Assembly (NCBI GenBank): GCA_015680685.1
Contig: MNCI01029060.1
Location: 8,710-69,853 of the forward strand
DNA: 61,144 nt
Direction: 5' to 3'
From: Gnetum montanum
Taxonomy: Eukaryota > Streptophyta > Gnetopsida > Gnetales > Gnetaceae
Shown here: piece after piece, positions 58,332 to 61,144 of the stretch
Position numbering within the stretch: the stretch's first letter is position 1
How the letters are laid out: each line of letters opens with the position of its first letter
Program-made: the position numbers and the translations under genes
The notes under the pieces: generated by a model
What the model saw: only the letters and a program-made list of their open reading frames with translations
Told to the model about the DNA's origin: nothing
Databases searched by the model: none

Positions 58332-61144
58332 ATGGCTTCTTCTCACGAAATCAACTCACCTAAGGACAATACAGGAGAAAGTCAGCATCATACACATAAC
58401 CGCAATCAACCATGTCCTCAACAGGCTAAGGTCACATATACTCATCCCGATGAGTATGTGCCAGATTTTACCTTTGTTTTCCATCAAGATGAGCAACTGC
58501 GGTGGAGAGACATGCAAGGTAACATTGTGTTACCCCCAGATCGCTCTGCTTCCAACATGCTTTTCCGTGCCTTGGTACGGTATGGCATGCAAGAGCTGAT
58601 TACTGAATACGTTGCGGATGATTACACTCTGAGGGATTATCGTCCCACAAAAGCCCAACGTATTCGGGATGCAAGGCAGGAGAGCCAACATTCACTACTG
58701 AAGGGCAAGGTTTCCCACGTCATTAGTGAAATAGGAGACGAGGAACCCCTCACAACGGGTTTCTTAGAAAATGATGTTCCTCCTCCTCACTCTGGTGAAG
58801 AGGTTAGGCATCAGGGCCTTAGATCAACGATACACATTCCAGGCTCTGATCCCCGTGAGCACAAGCTGTTCACAGCAGGAACAATCACTCGCACTAATGA
58901 CGGATTCGTTGATCGTCACAACGATCGGGGCCGAAGCAGCCGAAGAGAAGGCAAGAAACATCACCATGGTGATGGATCCCCTTCTTCTTCCCCTTCATCA
59001 CATCATTCACCCTCTCCTTCCACATCTGGGCGCAGCCACCATGAGCATAACGCGGAGAGTAAAGGTAAAAGAGATGAAATGCCTCGACAAGAAGGTCGAG
59101 AGGAGTTAGGACAAGGGCAAGGACGTAGGGAGAATAGGGAACCACAACGTAGACATCACAGACGTCATGAAAGAGATGATCATGACGAACCCCTATTCGC
59201 AACCCGAAGTATGCTTGACATTAGAGAGGCAGTTAGGATTCCCACAAGGCATTTGAAAGACAGTAGGATCAAGCGTTTGGATATAAATAATATCCCACGT
59301 TTTGAAGGGGGATACAACGCTGATCCTCAACATCATTTACAGGCATTCCACGATGCCTGTGCCTTGCAGAACATAGACAATGAGTGGCAGAAACTCAAGT
59401 TGTTCCCAAGGACACTCACTAAAGAAGCAGAAAGCTGGTACCGGTCCTTAGAACCGGAAACCATCAGGAGGTGGAGTACGATGCTCGAATTATTCAACAA
59501 CAAATACCAAACGTACTCCAGAGTGTCCAACTTGCGTAAGCAGATCCAAGGCTGGAAACAAGGAGCTTATGAATCCTTGGATGCTGCCATGGCCCGTTAC
59601 TACACATTGCTACATCGTTGCCCGGGCCATGGGTACGCTAAGCGGGATCAACTTCGCCACCTCGTGGATGGGCTACGAAATGAAACGAGAAGAACTCTTG
59701 GGACTTACGCCCAAGGGAGACTCTCCCAATTAAGAGCCCATGAAGTTGAAGTTTTGTTGGAACAAGTAGCGCAAGAAGAGGGTGAGCTACGTAAAAGAGA
59801 AAGTGCGGAGGAATACAACCGCGATCCCTCCCTTCGCAAGAAGGGAGTGAAATTCTGTGATGAGGAGGATGAGTCACCACTCGAAGAGTTGGTGAACAGG
59901 AAAACCGTGCCGATCCAAAAGTTAACAACGGAGGTATCGGCTAAGGTAGACCAAATGTGGGATTCCTTAGACTCACGAATAGAAACAGTTTTGAAAATCG
60001 TAGAAGAGTCTAAGGATGAGCAAAGTAGTGATAAAAGCAAAAACATGCGGAGAAACTTTAACCCTGCACATAACAAGGGTAAGGGAAAAATCTCTAACTC
60101 CGATGAGGCTGAAAATTCTGATTCAGACAATGATGGTGGATGTGAGGTCTGCTACTATGACCATCCTAAGGGATGTTGTCCAATTATCTCACATCTGCAG
60201 GAGTCTGGGGTGTATGCATTAAATCCAAGACTTAATCAACGGCAAACACCCCGAAGGTTACCTTATCCACAAGGTAACCCGAGGCAGTTCCACCAACCCT
60301 TGACGTATTATCCAAGTGGAACGCCTCTGCAGCCCATTGGACAGCACCAGCAGTGGCAATACCCACAGTCGTGGGGGATGCCACCGCCAGCACATCAGTA
60401 CCCTTACCAGCAGCCTGATCCTCATGGTCATTATGTGCAGCAGCCGGTTTGTCCAAGTAACTTTACGAGTTACATGAGCCCTCCAGGTTACTACCACGTT
60501 CAGGAATGTTTTCGGATTCCCCCTCCTTCAAGAAATGTTCCGTACCCGCGACATCCTCCACGTACATCCGCACCTCTTGCACCTAAGGCTGCACCACCAA
60601 CTGCTCCAACAAAACCCAGGGTAAACCCTACTCAGCTGCAACAACCCAACATTGCGAGGGCACCTAAACCTTCAGCCCCGATTGGTTCTAACAAGTGTCC
60701 ACCCAAAAGATCTTTCCTTAGGACCAACAATCCAACTAAGCTGTTGCCCTCACAAGCAGTTGAGCCTCCTAATGCTTTTACACCTAACGCGGGTTCGAGA
60801 AATCTTCCAGCCGCAAAATCACGTCCGATGCACACGGTTATGCTAACACATACGGTAACTGACTGGATCAAGGTTGGTCACCTTCCCAAGACATTATCAG
60901 ATCCGGGAGTCCCCCTAGTTTACCTTCAAGTCGCGGGGAATGAACCACATAAGGCTCTCCTTGATTCAGGTTCTAGGGTTAACTTGATCTCACAACAATT
61001 ATATAAGACCTGGAACCTACCTCCACTTAAGAAGAGCAATGTCCGCCTTGAGCTGGCTGACCAGTCCATCACCGTCCCTCTGGGGCAGGTTGAAGACATT
61101 GTTACAACTGTAGGTGGATGGTCATACCCAACCGACTTCCTGGT
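58332..61144 (+). CDS. Element G Gag-protease polyprotein, intact, open at window end
   Basis: I read 937 codons from the ATG at 58332 to the edge without a stop. Residues 1-110 are an N-terminal region shared with element B (HPDEYVPDFTFVFHQDEQL). About 190-280 is a Ser/His/Arg-rich region. About 290-480 is the gag capsid domain (NIPRFEGG, FNNKYQTYSRVSNLRKQIQG, TLGTYAQGRLSQLRAHEV). A zinc-knuckle-like CEVCYYDHPKGCC is near residues 605-617, then a Pro/Gln/Tyr-rich region to about 830. A protease starts near 845, with ALLDSGSRVNLIS as the catalytic site (about 61015 is just past it). RT should follow outside the window. In a living element Gag packages RNA and the protease processes the polyprotein. 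Gag and pol share one frame here. Confidence 0.93.
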   Translation, partial: MASSHEINSPKDNTGESQHHTHNRNQPCPQQAKVTYTHPDEYVPDFTFVFHQDEQLRWRDMQGNIVLPPDRSASNMLFRALVRYGMQELITEYVADDYTLRDYRPTKAQRIRDARQESQHSLLKGKVSHVISEIGDEEPLTTGFLENDVPPPHSGEEVRHQGLRSTIHIPGSDPREHKLFTAGTITRTNDGFVDRHNDRGRSSRREGKKHHHGDGSPSSSPSSHHSPSPSTSGRSHHEHNAESKGKRDEMPRQEGREELGQGQGRRENREPQRRHHRRHERDDHDEPLFATRSMLDIREAVRIPTRHLKDSRIKRLDINNIPRFEGGYNADPQHHLQAFHDACALQNIDNEWQKLKLFPRTLTKEAESWYRSLEPETIRRWSTMLELFNNKYQTYSRVSNLRKQIQGWKQGAYESLDAAMARYYTLLHRCPGHGYAKRDQLRHLVDGLRNETRRTLGTYAQGRLSQLRAHEVEVLLEQVAQEEGELRKRESAEEYNRDPSLRKKGVKFCDEEDESPLEELVNRKTVPIQKLTTEVSAKVDQMWDSLDSRIETVLKIVEESKDEQSSDKSKNMRRNFNPAHNKGKGKISNSDEAENSDSDNDGGCEVCYYDHPKGCCPIISHLQESGVYALNPRLNQRQTPRRLPYPQGNPRQFHQPLTYYPSGTPLQPIGQHQQWQYPQSWGMPPPAHQYPYQQPDPHGHYVQQPVCPSNFTSYMSPPGYYHVQECFRIPPPSRNVPYPRHPPRTSAPLAPKAAPPTAPTKPRVNPTQLQQPNIARAPKPSAPIGSNKCPPKRSFLRTNNPTKLLPSQAVEPPNAFTPNAGSRNLPAAKSRPMHTVMLTHTVTDWIKVGHLPKTLSDPGVPLVYLQVAGNEPHKALLDSGSRVNLISQQLYKTWNLPPLKKSNVRLELADQSITVPLGQVEDIVTTVGGWSYPTDFL

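Larger units (their letters stand above)
57169..61144 (+). mobile_element. Element G: young Athila-like gypsy element, 5' part
   Basis: 5' LTR 57169-58186, intact tRNA-Asp primer site and an unbroken gag-protease frame to the window end. The left flank is gttac, the same five bases that element A duplicated. The right end lies outside the window. The clean coding frame and exact LTR features suggest recent insertion, and possibly an autonomous source for families A and C and the solo LTR. Confidence 0.93.

Noticed and set aside
59638-60130. Minus-strand frames of 96 and 141 codons opposite element G gag
   Set aside because: They are antisense shadows of the intact gag frame; their Ser/Leu-rich composition reflects the reverse of gag codons.

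Overview
The window is nuclear DNA from a large-genome seed plant. A gymnosperm is my inference, based on the density of old LTR retrotransposons, Athila-like Ty3/gypsy elements primed by tRNA-Asp, abundant decayed LINEs and one host exon with no second exon in sight. There is no bacterial gene organisation, rRNA, convincing tRNA gene or CRISPR. Almost everything is mobile-element DNA in several age layers. The only confident host gene piece is the first exon of an ANKRD39-like ankyrin-repeat gene at 40312-40593 (+).

Layout. 1-2361: decayed LTR-like scraps and one copy of a repeat that returns as a palindrome near 48 kb. 2362-20822: Athila-like gypsy element B on the minus strand, with a decayed but full gag-PR-RT-RNaseH-IN. 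Its 3' LTR is split by element A (2745-11256, minus, duplicated target GTTAC). A has gag but no pol and carries an extra ORF instead. 20823-24845: low-information DNA with a degraded tRNA-Met-primed element start. 24846-30765: element C (minus), related to A and B, keeping a 3' LTR and the same extra ORF. 30766-37247: element D (+), copia-like gag plus another version of the extra ORF, no pol, interrupted by a solo LTR (31770-32545, target GTGGT). 37248-38552: chromodomain remnant and 3' LTR of a gypsy chromovirus. 38556-42660: LINE fragments flanking the ANKRD39-like exon. 43090-47220: a copia RT/RNaseH remnant, two abutting LTRs and a third extra ORF. 47225-49245: a near-perfect 2-kb palindrome whose two arms each contain a TATA-like box and a short ORF. 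49306-57163: LINE remnants, two of which run in frame into a relative of the extra ORF. 57169-61144: the 5' part of a young Athila-like element G (+) with an unbroken gag-protease frame that leaves the window.

The recurring theme is an accessory protein (a domain resembling the 'putative plant transposon protein' family, usually followed by a coiled coil). It appears in gypsy elements without pol, in a copia-like element without pol, directly behind a copia LTR, and fused in frame to the C-terminus of a LINE. U3 regions of the different LTR families carry different arrays of short palindromes, and in elements C and D U3-like palindromes are repeated just upstream of the accessory ORF. This could point to a separately transcribed accessory gene that moves between retroelement classes.

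Limits: all homology calls are from reading translated sequence and memory of families; no search was run. Most boundaries inside decayed elements are good to tens or hundreds of bases only.
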